Part shown: piece after piece, positions 1 through 6,053 of the stretch
How the letters are laid out: each line of letters starts with the position of its first letter
Numbering within the stretch: the stretch's first letter is position 1
NCBI GenBank assembly: GCA_018715285.1
Contig: DVLW01000253.1
Location: forward strand, 1-8,518
Length of the DNA: 8,518 bases
Reading direction: 5' to 3'
DNA from: Candidatus Faecivivens stercoripullorum
Lineage (GTDB): Bacteria; Bacillota; Clostridia; Oscillospirales; Ruminococcaceae
Position numbers and translations under genes: made by a program
Notes under the pieces: model-generated
What the model was told of the DNA's origin: nothing
Database searches by the model: none
The model's input: the letters and a program-made list of their open reading frames with translations, nothing else

Positions 1-2
1 CC

Positions 3-677
3 CTGCTGATTAGCTTTTATGGCCTGCTGTTCTCATTCCCGTTCCCGATTATCTTTGCATTATGCCTGAATGAGATTCGCAATGTCAAGTTCAAAAAGCT
101 GACCCAGACCATCTCCTACATGCCCTACTTCATCTCCATCGTCGTCGTCGTTTCCATCATCTACGACTTTTGCAGCTCGGACGGTATCCTCACCAGAATC
201 GCTGCTATGTTCGGCGATACCGGCGGCGCTCTGATCTCCCGCCCTGAATGGTTCAGAACACTGTATGTCGGCTCCAATATCTGGCAGCATCTGGGATATA
301 ACTCGATTATCTTCATCTCGGCGCTCGCTGCTATCGATCAGGAACTGTACGAGGCCGCTGTCATCGACGGCGCCGGACGCTGGAAACAGACAATCTATAT
401 CACCCTGCCGGAACTCTCCTCGACAATCGTTGTCCTGCTGATTCTCCGTCTGGGTCAGATTATGAACGTCGGATATGAAAAGACCATCCTGATGTATTCG
501 CCTGCTACCTATGAAACCGCTGACGTCATCGCGTCCTATGTATACCGCGTCGGTATCAAGGACTCTGACTATGGCTATTCGACCGCTATCAACTTCTTTA
601 ACTCTGTCGTAAACCTGCTGGTCCTCTTCGTCGCGAACTCGATCAGCCGCAGACTCAGCGACAGCAGTCTCTGGTAA
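3..677 (+). CDS. Sugar ABC transporter permease, LplB type (5' end missing)
   Basis: Inner-membrane subunit of a binding-protein-dependent carbohydrate importer (LplB/UgpA-like, MalF side). The reading frame is open from the window edge, so the start lies upstream; 224 C-terminal residues are visible out of about 300 usual for the family. The visible part is mostly hydrophobic helices separated by short loops. The EAA loop that docks on the ATPase begins at base 351 (EAAVIDGAGRWKQTIYITLP), with the canonical EAA, DGA and Pro residues. The C-terminus ends in a short polar tail (SDSSLW), as is common in LplB relatives. It lies 16 bases upstream of the second permease, so the two are surely co-transcribed and form a heterodimer. 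LplB-type systems usually import oligosaccharides or plant/host glycan fragments; the substrate cannot be read from the sequence. No ATPase or binding protein is visible here. Confidence 0.93.
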   Translation: MLISFYGLLFSFPFPIIFALCLNEIRNVKFKKLTQTISYMPYFISIVVVVSIIYDFCSSDGILTRIAAMFGDTGGALISRPEWFRTLYVGSNIWQHLGYNSIIFISALAAIDQELYEAAVIDGAGRWKQTIYITLPELSSTIVVLLILRLGQIMNVGYEKTILMYSPATYETADVIASYVYRVGIKDSDYGYSTAINFFNSVVNLLVLFVANSISRRLSDSSLW

Positions 678-678
678 G

Positions 679-686
679 AAAGGAGG
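679..686 (+). promoter_or_regulatory. Ribosome binding site of second permease
   Basis: AAAGGAGG, 7 bases before the ATG at 694 and just after the stop codon of the first permease. It fixes the start of the second permease. Confidence 0.85.
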
Positions 687-693
687 ACCGTCC

Positions 694-1575
694 ATGCTTA
701 AACGTACAACCGGTGAAAAAGTATTCGCCGTTTTCAACTATACCGGTATGGTCCTGCTTTCGCTGATCTTTCTGATCCCGGTATGGCATGTCCTGATGGG
801 CTCGCTGTCCGACCCGCTCCAGATCAGCGCTCATTCTGGTATCATCCTCTATCCGCTGGGTGAAACCACTCTGGGCGGTTATGGACTGGTTATGCAGAAT
901 AACTCCATCGTCCGCTCGTATGGCAACACGCTGCTGATTGTCGTGTCGGCAACCGCACTCGGTACTTTTTTGACCATCCTTGCATCTTATGTCATGAGTG
1001 TGCGCGGACTGTACTGGAAAAAACCGATTAACTTTCTGGTTACCTTTACGATGATCTTCAACGGCGGCCTGATTCCGACATACATGGTTGTCCGCAACCT
1101 CAATATGCTGGATACCTATTGGTGCCTGATTATCCCCGGGTGCTGTGTCGCTTATAACATCATTATCATGCGTACCTCTTTCTCGCAGATTCCCGACGCG
1201 CTTTCGGAAGCGGCGACAATCGACGGCGCCGGTCACTTCCGCATCCTGTTCCAGATTATCCTGCCGGTCTCAAAGGCAATCATCGCGGTTATCGTGCTGT
1301 TTTATGCCATCCAGCAGTGGAACGCCTGGTTCAACGCTTCGATCTATCTGCAAAACCGTGACCTCTATCCCCTTCAGCTGACGCTGCGCGAAATCGTCCT
1401 TCAGTCCTCTGAAAACTCGATTGTCGCGAATGCTGATGGTGAAACAGTCGATATCTACCGTCCGCTGATTAAGTACTGCTCGATTATGGTCTCCATCATC
1501 CCGATGATGATCGTTTACCCCTTTGTGCAGAAATACTTTGTAACGGGCGTCATGATCGGCTCGGTTAAGGGTTGA
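694..1575 (+). CDS. Carbohydrate ABC transporter permease, YtcP/LplC type
   Basis: Second transmembrane subunit (MalG side) of the same importer, 293 residues, normal for the family. Six hydrophobic segments can be picked out: roughly residues 13-36, 75-100, 110-130, 138-158, 190-208 and 250-275. The EAA loop is at residues 172-191, with EAA (172-174), DGA (177-179) and the conserved Pro191. The sequence ends in GVMIGSVKG, the typical end of YtcP-like permeases. The ATG at 694 is supported by a strong ribosome binding site. It is the last gene of its operon, as an intrinsic terminator follows 34 bases after the stop. This family moves oligosaccharides into the cytoplasm with energy from a shared or separately encoded ATPase (MsmX-like in many Firmicutes), which is absent from the window. 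Family assignment is secure; the substrate is unknown. Confidence 0.95.
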   Translation: MLKRTTGEKVFAVFNYTGMVLLSLIFLIPVWHVLMGSLSDPLQISAHSGIILYPLGETTLGGYGLVMQNNSIVRSYGNTLLIVVSATALGTFLTILASYVMSVRGLYWKKPINFLVTFTMIFNGGLIPTYMVVRNLNMLDTYWCLIIPGCCVAYNIIIMRTSFSQIPDALSEAATIDGAGHFRILFQIILPVSKAIIAVIVLFYAIQQWNAWFNASIYLQNRDLYPLQLTLREIVLQSSENSIVANADGETVDIYRPLIKYCSIMVSIIPMMIVYPFVQKYFVTGVMIGSVKG

Positions 1576-1609
1576 TCGATTTATCCCTTTTCCGCAGGAT
1601 TTGCTCTGT

Positions 1610-1642
1610 ACCAGCCGGTCGATATACGGCCGGCTGGTTTTT
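1610..1642 (+). terminator. Intrinsic terminator of the ABC transporter operon
   Basis: Perfect 9-bp stem, ACCAGCCGG (1610-1618) paired with CCGGCTGGT (1630-1638), with an 11-base loop and a T-rich run (1638-1642, then CTTT). It sits 34 bases after the second permease's stop codon and separates the importer operon from the MgtC-family gene. Confidence 0.9.
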
Positions 1643-1672
1643 CTTTGCCTTTTTTCAGCTCGTTTTGTGAGC

Positions 1673-1741
1673 ATACGGCGAAACGCTTTCCATTGCGCCG
1701 TATCCTGACAAAATGACCTGTCCTGATTTTCAGGCTGTCAT
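1673..1741 (+). promoter_or_regulatory. Two inverted repeats in the leader of the MgtC-family gene
   Basis: The gap before the MgtC-family gene holds a perfect 8-bp inverted repeat, ATACGGCG (1673-1680) and CGCCGTAT (1696-1703), followed by a second imperfect hairpin: ATGAC (1713-1717) with GTCAT (1737-1741), enclosing CCTGA/TCAGG arms. No convincing -35/-10 pair was found, so the promoter position is open. The repeats could be an operator, a leader RNA structure or part of an attenuator. Regulated leaders are known for some mgtC genes, but the conserved M-box sequence is not recognisable here. Confidence 0.35.
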
Positions 1742-1765
1742 CGACATGATTTTACAGACTTTCAG

Positions 1766-1773
1766 AAAGGAGA
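1766..1773 (+). promoter_or_regulatory. Ribosome binding site of the MgtC-family gene
   Basis: AAAGGAGA, ending 6 bases before the ATG at 1780. It supports that start. Confidence 0.8.
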
Positions 1774-1779
1774 ATAACG

Positions 1780-2469
1780 ATGGTCGATTTTATTCTGACG
1801 CAGGCGGATTATCTGCTGCGAATCTTCGTGGCTGCACTTTGCGGGATGGTGATCGGCTATGAACGGGAAGTCCGGCTTAAAATGGCCGGTATCCGCACCC
1901 ATACCATCATTTCTATGGCAGCTGGTATTATGGTGGTTATCTCCAAATATGGGTTTTTTGACGTGCTGCCGATGCAGGGTATCTCTCTGGATGCCTCTCG
2001 TGTCGCTTCCAGTGTTGTTTCCGCTCTGGGGTTTCTGGGTGCCGGGATTATCCTCAACCGCAAAAACGGCACCAGCGGTGTAACTACAGCCGCCGGTACA
2101 TGGGCAACGCTCGGTATCGGCATGGCAATCGGCGCCGGTATGTGGGTGCTGGGTATCGGAAGTACCCTGATGCTGCTGCTGATTCAGTACTTTTTCCATA
2201 AACAGCTGCGTATCTTCAAGGACAGCAACGCCGGACGCATTACCCTCCGCCTGAATACCGAAGACCGCATACACAGCGAGGATATTGCCCAGGAAATCGA
2301 CAGGGCGCTCGCCGATAAAAAAATCCATGTCCTCACTACCCACTTAAATGTCAGCGATGGCAATACTTTAGAGGTCGGGCTGGAAGTCATCTTCCCGCGT
2401 ACCTTCAATACAGAGGATATCCTGTCGCTGATGACCCAGCATCGGGAGATTATCTCGATTGATACCTGA
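1780..2469 (+). CDS. MgtC/SapB family membrane protein
   Basis: Integral membrane protein of the MgtC family, 229 residues, within the usual length. Visible family marks are the first helix ending in GYERE (about residues 26-30), RTHTIISMAAG (39-49), the helix around SALGFLGAGIIL (about 81-92) and GVTTAAGTWATLGIGMAIG (about 99-117), then a further hydrophobic helix. About four or five helices occupy residues 8-145. The rest (about 150-229) is a soluble, charged tail resembling the ACT-like C-terminal domain of longer MgtC proteins. Family members are linked to growth in low magnesium, to virulence and to modulation of the F-ATPase in Salmonella; in commensal Firmicutes the role is mostly unknown. 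It appears to be a single-gene transcription unit, between a terminator upstream and a shared terminator downstream. A link to the sugar genes is not shown by sequence. Confidence 0.93.
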   Translation: MVDFILTQADYLLRIFVAALCGMVIGYEREVRLKMAGIRTHTIISMAAGIMVVISKYGFFDVLPMQGISLDASRVASSVVSALGFLGAGIILNRKNGTSGVTTAAGTWATLGIGMAIGAGMWVLGIGSTLMLLLIQYFFHKQLRIFKDSNAGRITLRLNTEDRIHSEDIAQEIDRALADKKIHVLTTHLNVSDGNTLEVGLEVIFPRTFNTEDILSLMTQHREIISIDT

Positions 2470-2488
2470 CATACTTCCTCTCCTGTTT

Positions 2489-2526
2489 GAAAACAGACGG
2501 GCAGCGCAATACTGTCCGTCTGTTTT
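2489..2526. terminator. Bidirectional terminator between converging genes
   Basis: Long hairpin: AAAACAGACGG (2490-2500) pairs perfectly with CCGTCTGTTTT (2516-2526). The stem extends inward through GCAG/CTGT with one G-U pair, giving about 15 bp and a 7-base loop (2505-2511). The A-run and T-run at the stem base serve both strands, so it can end the MgtC-family transcript and the minus-strand regulator transcript. Confidence 0.85.
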
Positions 2527-2535
2527 CCCTCTTGA

Positions 2536-3585
2536 TTATTGCTTTTTTTCGTCAGTGCTCCGGTAAGATGTCGGCGTGAGTCCGTTCTCCAGCCGCTTGA
2601 AGGCTCGTATCAGTGCAAGTGCGTTTCCGTAACCGACCGCTGCGGCAATCTCGCCGACAGTTTTATCGGTCGACTTGAGCAGAATCTTCGCTTCATCTAC
2701 CCGTCTGCGGTGGATATAATCCGAGACACTGCACCCGCTTCCGTCCTTTTTGAAGGCACGCAGCAGATACGACTGGCTGATCTGAAAATGCTCCGCTATC
2801 GACGCGACCGACAGACCCGGGTCCATATAATGCGCTTCAATATACCGGCCGACACGTACACTGTATGGTTCTTCCTCGACTGCATCCTGCGGGTGCCGCA
2901 ATGCGTATATCGTCTCTTCCGCTCTCCGGATGGCCTGCTGAAGCTGGCGCAGATCACGCGCTTTATTGATGCCGCCTGACAGCTTGCTCAGCAGCTGCTC
3001 CTGTTCGGTAATCTGGTGGGTGCTGAGGTGGCTGGTGACCAGCAGTTCAAACAGCATCAGGGTCTGGGCACGTACCGAGGAGAAGGAATGCTCAAACTGA
3101 TAGATTCCATCTTCCCGCAGTTGCAGATACAGCTTGTCGGCTTCCTCAAAGTCTCCCGCACCTACTGCCGCTACATACTGCCGGCGGCGCAGGCTCCGGC
3201 CGGAAAAATCATACCCCTGTTCGGTATGGGTATGCGGCAGTGTCCGGCGCATGGTTACAGGGTCGGTTACCTCAAATCCGATGACCTGTTCAAGACCCCA
3301 CTGTGCTTCTTCATACGCCTGATGGATGGCCAGCGCTGCGTTTTCGTCCGCATCCCCATCCGGCTGGATTCGGTACAGGCCGGTGATATAATACTGAAGC
3401 CGTATTCCAAGCCGCTCCCGGATAAAGGTCTCGGCTCGACGGCAGATTCCGCACAGTTTTTCCTGATATTCCTCCTCCGTCTGCCCGGCAGATACCGATA
3501 TGACACCGTACAGCCGGTTCTCACTGACAGACAGATAGGCGGTATAGCTTTCCCGGATCATCTCTTCAGTGACCGAAATGACCAC
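2536..3585 (-). CDS. AraC-type regulator, C-terminal part of a frameshifted sensor/regulator
   Basis: This frame encodes the cytoplasmic and DNA-binding half of a YesN/YesS-like AraC regulator. About residues 241-349 form the two helix-turn-helix motifs of the AraC family: first around LSVASIAEHFQISQSYLLRAF, second around KTVGEIAAAVGYGNALALIRAF, then the LTPTSYR end. Residues 1-125 resemble the degenerate GGDEF-like linker of such regulators, with the AYEEAQWGLEQVIG segment. The nominal start at 3585 is a GTG with no ribosome binding site. The frame is open further upstream to a stop at 3693-3691, and the residues before 3585 (VVGIDIRDYSN..., about 3674-3586) continue the domain naturally. 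It is therefore almost certainly the 3' part of the gene that starts at 4997, not an independent gene. Whether the break is a real mutation, an assembly error or recoding cannot be decided here. Confidence 0.85.
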   Translation of the reverse strand: MVISVTEEMIRESYTAYLSVSENRLYGVISVSAGQTEEEYQEKLCGICRRAETFIRERLGIRLQYYITGLYRIQPDGDADENAALAIHQAYEEAQWGLEQVIGFEVTDPVTMRRTLPHTHTEQGYDFSGRSLRRRQYVAAVGAGDFEEADKLYLQLREDGIYQFEHSFSSVRAQTLMLFELLVTSHLSTHQITEQEQLLSKLSGGINKARDLRQLQQAIRRAEETIYALRHPQDAVEEEPYSVRVGRYIEAHYMDPGLSVASIAEHFQISQSYLLRAFKKDGSGCSVSDYIHRRRVDEAKILLKSTDKTVGEIAAAVGYGNALALIRAFKRLENGLTPTSYRSTDEKKQ

Positions 3586-4997
3586 GTATTCCGCAAGTTC
3601 CCGTGTCTTCTCATCCTGGGTCGCCTTTCCGTCAAAAAAGAGGTTGGAATAGTCCCGGATATCAATGCCGACAACTGAAATCCGTCCCCGTCAAAGGTCA
3701 TGCCGTAATCCCGGCAGACGCCGCGGAAGGCTTCACCGGAATAGACAATTCCCTTCATAATCTGGACAAGCGAGGTACTGCGCAATGATTTGCGCCGCTT
3801 TTCAATCTCCCGCTCATAGTCCCGCTCTTTTTCCAGCAGCTTGCAGACGCCATCTTCCAGCGCCTGAAATTCGATGCCCTCTTCCGTGCCGCCCTTTTCT
3901 TCGTGCAGCAGGCTGGCAAGCCGGCGCAGCGGTGAAAAATTCTTCCGGGTAAATACAAACGAAATGATTCCGCCTACCCCAAGGCAGGCAACCAGATAGA
4001 TCAGGTACCACAGCTGTATGACGTTCAGCTTGTCTGAATAAAAGGCCGTCGGCGTCGCAGATACCAGCTGCCATCCGGTCAGCTCACTGCGCACACTGCC
4101 GACAATCAGCGATTCTGCCGCGATTGCGTCCCGTGGGTTGCGTTCGGTCAGGTAGGGACCGGTCTGCTCGACCAGCTGCTGCATCCAGCTGTTGTCGATG
4201 CCGCTCGGAATGACCAGCTGCCCGTCATCCGACATCGCCCAGACTACCGGCTGGCTTTCACCGCCTTCACCTGCGAGTATATCCGACAGGTTCGGCATGT
4301 TCAGCCGGACAACCAGTATCACACCGGGCAAAACACCGTCCACGTCTACGTCCATCACAACGTTGGCTTCGTCTGCAACCTGGTAACCGTCCCCTCCTGT
4401 TGGGGTCAGAATCAGATGAAAATCACCGGATGAGGTCGCCGCTTCCATCACCTGGTCATAATCCAGTCCCCATTCGGTGGAAAGCTGCTGGCTGAGTACA
4501 GTCTCGCTGGTGTAAAAACCTTCCGACGATGCGGCCACCCCGCTCCGGGTGAATATCATCAGCAGCTTGTCCATGCAGCTGCTGTAATTGAGCTTTCGCT
4601 GGAACGATTTGTTCAGCTCGGCAACCCGCAGCCGTCCCGCTGCATTGAGTGAATCCATATATTGCAGCGAAATCGCTTCCTCACTGGTCAACAGTTCCCG
4701 TCCCGCTGCACGCACTTCAATCAGCGCCTGTTCCAGCGTCCGCAATGTCTGCTCCAGCGCGATATCACAGACCTCGGATGCGTTTTCCTCCGCCAGGCGG
4801 ACCGACTGGTAATAGAACATCTGGCTGATTAACAACGGTACAATCAGCACCACCAGATAGGAAATCATCCAGGTGCGGGAAATCGATATCCGAAACCCGG
4901 GCAATATTGCCTGTAATTTCGCACGCAAACCGGAAGATAGATTCTGTATCCTCTGCGGGATGCGCGGCATGGTTGTATCGGATGGATTTGTCTTCAT
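3558..4997 (-). CDS. Membrane sensor half of the AraC-type regulator (frame broken at 3' end)
   Basis: N-terminal half of the same regulator, 479 residues as read. A first membrane helix (about 44-63, WMISYLVVLIVPLLISQMFY) follows a positively charged cytoplasmic start. An extracytoplasmic region of about 260 residues (65-325) follows, of the size and position of a Cache-type ligand-binding domain. A second membrane helix (about 329-352) ends in TRKNFSPL, and a charged coiled-coil-like linker (about 370-415) leads to the cytoplasmic domain. The last 35 or so residues (from about 442, LSALISGTIP...) do not look native, since the neighbouring frame encodes the expected continuation. Proteins of this build sense extracellular sugars or other ligands and regulate adjacent LplB/YtcP-type transporter operons. 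Ribosome binding site AAAGGAAG (5006-5013, minus) is 8 bases from the ATG, and a strong promoter lies upstream. The intact protein would have about 820 residues. Confidence 0.87.
   Translation of the reverse strand: MKTNPSDTTMPRIPQRIQNLSSGLRAKLQAILPGFRISISRTWMISYLVVLIVPLLISQMFYYQSVRLAEENASEVCDIALEQTLRTLEQALIEVRAAGRELLTSEEAISLQYMDSLNAAGRLRVAELNKSFQRKLNYSSCMDKLLMIFTRSGVAASSEGFYTSETVLSQQLSTEWGLDYDQVMEAATSSGDFHLILTPTGGDGYQVADEANVVMDVDVDGVLPGVILVVRLNMPNLSDILAGEGGESQPVVWAMSDDGQLVIPSGIDNSWMQQLVEQTGPYLTERNPRDAIAAESLIVGSVRSELTGWQLVSATPTAFYSDKLNVIQLWYLIYLVACLGVGGIISFVFTRKNFSPLRRLASLLHEEKGGTEEGIEFQALEDGVCKLLEKERDYEREIEKRRKSLRSTSLVQIMKGIVYSGEAFRGVCRDYGMTFDGDGFQLSALISGTIPTSFLTERRPRMRRHGNLRNTWSFRSLKR
3669..3677 (-). 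other. Probable site of the frame break in the sensor/AraC gene
   Basis: Reading the minus strand, the sensor frame is plausible through GDGFQ (ending at 3675), while the other frame is plausible from VGIDIRDYS (from about 3672). One extra base here would join them as GFQ-x-VGIDIRDYS, which fits the usual start of this cytoplasmic domain. The switch must lie between 3690 (after the stop in one frame) and 3558 (the stop in the other). Confidence 0.7.
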
Positions 4998-5005
4998 GTT
5001 ATTTT

Positions 5006-5013
5006 CTTCCTTT
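5006..5013 (-). promoter_or_regulatory. Ribosome binding site of the sensor/AraC gene
   Basis: On the minus strand AAAGGAAG lies 8 bases before the ATG at 4997 and supports that start. Confidence 0.75.
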
Positions 5014-5077
5014 ATGATGTCTTTGTTGGTAAAATGCTCTAAAAATATGCTATTTTCCGCGAAATACTACATCATAT

Positions 5078-5106
5078 AGTATAAATGATTTGTCCCTCTT
5101 TTGCAA
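5078..5106 (-). promoter_or_regulatory. Sigma-A promoter of the sensor/AraC gene
   Basis: On the minus strand, TTGCAA (5106-5101) and TATACT (5083-5078) are separated by exactly 17 bases, a near-consensus housekeeping promoter. Transcription would begin near 5071, giving a leader of about 74 bases. An inverted repeat, TACTA (5065-5069) and TAGTA (5077-5081), overlaps the -10 and start region and may be an operator, but it is short. Confidence 0.75.
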
Positions 5107-5184
5107 GAAAAAATTTACATTTACCTGACAGACGTTGCAATTTATGAAAATGACGGGTTGCTCCTTCTCTTTTTTATTGCAATG

Positions 5185-5193
5185 TGTTATACT
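5185..5193 (+). promoter_or_regulatory. Extended -10 promoter of the PHP-GH1-PHP operon
   Basis: TGTTATACT matches the extended -10 form TGnTATAAT with one mismatch. No good -35 was found at 16-18 bases upstream. Transcription would start near 5200, leaving a very short leader that holds the AAAGGCAGGA ribosome binding region (5205-5214). Confidence 0.6.
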
Positions 5194-5220
5194 GAATTTG
5201 TAAGAAAGGCAGGAATGTTT

Positions 5221-6000
5221 ATGTATTCCATTCAACTTGATCTCCACACCCATACCATCTACTCCGGACATGCCTTTTCCACCATCGGCGAAAATGCCGC
5301 TGAGGCTGCCCGCAAAGGTCTTGAGGCAATCGCTATGACCGACCATTTCAGCCCGTTTATGACCCCTCGCCGGGCCGATGGTTCTCCTGATATGGGCCCG
5401 ATGATGAATTTTGAGGCTCTTCCGAAAACAATCAATGGTGTTCGGGTTTTGAGCGGCGTTGAAATCGATATCGTTGACTTTGAGGGACACCTCGCGTTTT
5501 GCGACTGCTTCCCGAATAATTTTCCCGGTGAAGGCGGCGTCTCTATCGGTGAAAGACTGCTCCGTTCCCGTGACGTGGTGATCGCAAGTATCCATATGTT
5601 CCCAGGATTCAGGGATGGTTCGGCTGCACAGAATACCGATCTGTACATTGCCGCTCTCCAAAACCCTTATGTCGATATCATCGGTCACCCATGCCGGCCC
5701 GGTCTGCCGTTTGACCATACGGCTGTCGCAAGGGCTGCAAAACAGCTGGGAAAATGCTTGGAAATCAACGATCATTCCTTCGATATGCCGGAATCGACCG
5801 ATAACTGCCGCGCTCTCGCTATCAAGTGCGCTGAGGAAGGTACCCATATCGTCGTTTCCAGCGATGCACACAGCGCATGGTTTGTTGGTGAATTCTCCAG
5901 AGCTGCTAAAATGCTGGAGGAAATTCACTTCCCTCAGGAACTGATCGCAAACGAAAGTCTGGATAAATTCGCCGGTGTGCGCGGAAAGTGTTTTGAATAA
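5221..6000 (+). CDS. PHP-domain phosphoesterase (first of two)
   Basis: Cytoplasmic metal-dependent phosphoesterase of the PHP superfamily, 259 residues. With the start at 5221, likely metal ligands are His9 and His11 (LDLHTHT), His17, His42 (MTDH), Glu81 (VEID), His125 (ASIH), His156 (IIGHP), and Asp215 with His217 (SSDAH). All nine positions known from the trinuclear site of E. coli YcdX have a matching residue, so an active hydrolase is likely. The substrate is unknown; the family includes histidinol-phosphate phosphatases and sugar-phosphate-type phosphatases. It lacks the DxWHF segment seen in the second PHP gene and has about 16 extra residues between Glu81 and His125. ATG 5221 was chosen because MYSIQLDLHTHT matches family starts; ATG 5215 is equally possible by ribosome binding site spacing. 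The frame is open back to 5101, but that part lies over the promoter. First gene of the cassette with GH1, 53 bases apart. Confidence 0.88.
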   Translation: MYSIQLDLHTHTIYSGHAFSTIGENAAEAARKGLEAIAMTDHFSPFMTPRRADGSPDMGPMMNFEALPKTINGVRVLSGVEIDIVDFEGHLAFCDCFPNNFPGEGGVSIGERLLRSRDVVIASIHMFPGFRDGSAAQNTDLYIAALQNPYVDIIGHPCRPGLPFDHTAVARAAKQLGKCLEINDHSFDMPESTDNCRALAIKCAEEGTHIVVSSDAHSAWFVGEFSRAAKMLEEIHFPQELIANESLDKFAGVRGKCFE

Positions 6001-6005
6001 CGGTA

Positions 6006-6021
6006 CCTGAACATTTTCAGG
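6006..6021 (+). other. Small hairpin between first PHP gene and GH1
   Basis: CCTGAA (6006-6011) pairs with TTCAGG (6016-6021) around a 4-base loop. It is too weak and lacks a proper T-run to be a full terminator. It could tune relative expression or mRNA stability of the two genes. Confidence 0.3.
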
Positions 6022-6038
6022 ATCGTTTTAAATATTTT

Positions 6039-6045
6039 GAGGAGG
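6039..6045 (+). promoter_or_regulatory. Ribosome binding site of the GH1 gene
   Basis: GAGGAGG, 8 bases before the ATG at 6054, a very strong site suggesting high translation of the glycosidase. Confidence 0.85.
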
Positions 6046-6053
6046 TTTTTATT

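Noticed and set aside
1576..1779. M-box magnesium riboswitch before the MgtC-family gene
   Set aside because: The space left after the terminator is only about 137 bases and no conserved M-box sequence blocks are recognisable.
2536..3585. The AraC half as an independent gene starting with GTG at 3585
   Set aside because: No ribosome binding site, and the frame continues upstream with natural domain sequence; better explained as the 3' part of a frameshifted gene.
5101..5220. Upstream extension of the first PHP gene to an ATG-like start at 5101
   Set aside because: The extension overlaps both divergent promoters, has no ribosome binding site, and family members begin just before the DLHTHT motif.
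5050..5928. A 292-codon minus-strand frame opposite the first PHP gene
   Set aside because: The plus strand encodes a PHP protein with all metal ligands; the antisense frame shows no family features and runs into the promoter region.
6006..6021. Hairpin after the first PHP gene as a full terminator
   Set aside because: Only a 6-bp AT-containing stem with no continuous T-run; the genes most likely stay co-transcribed.
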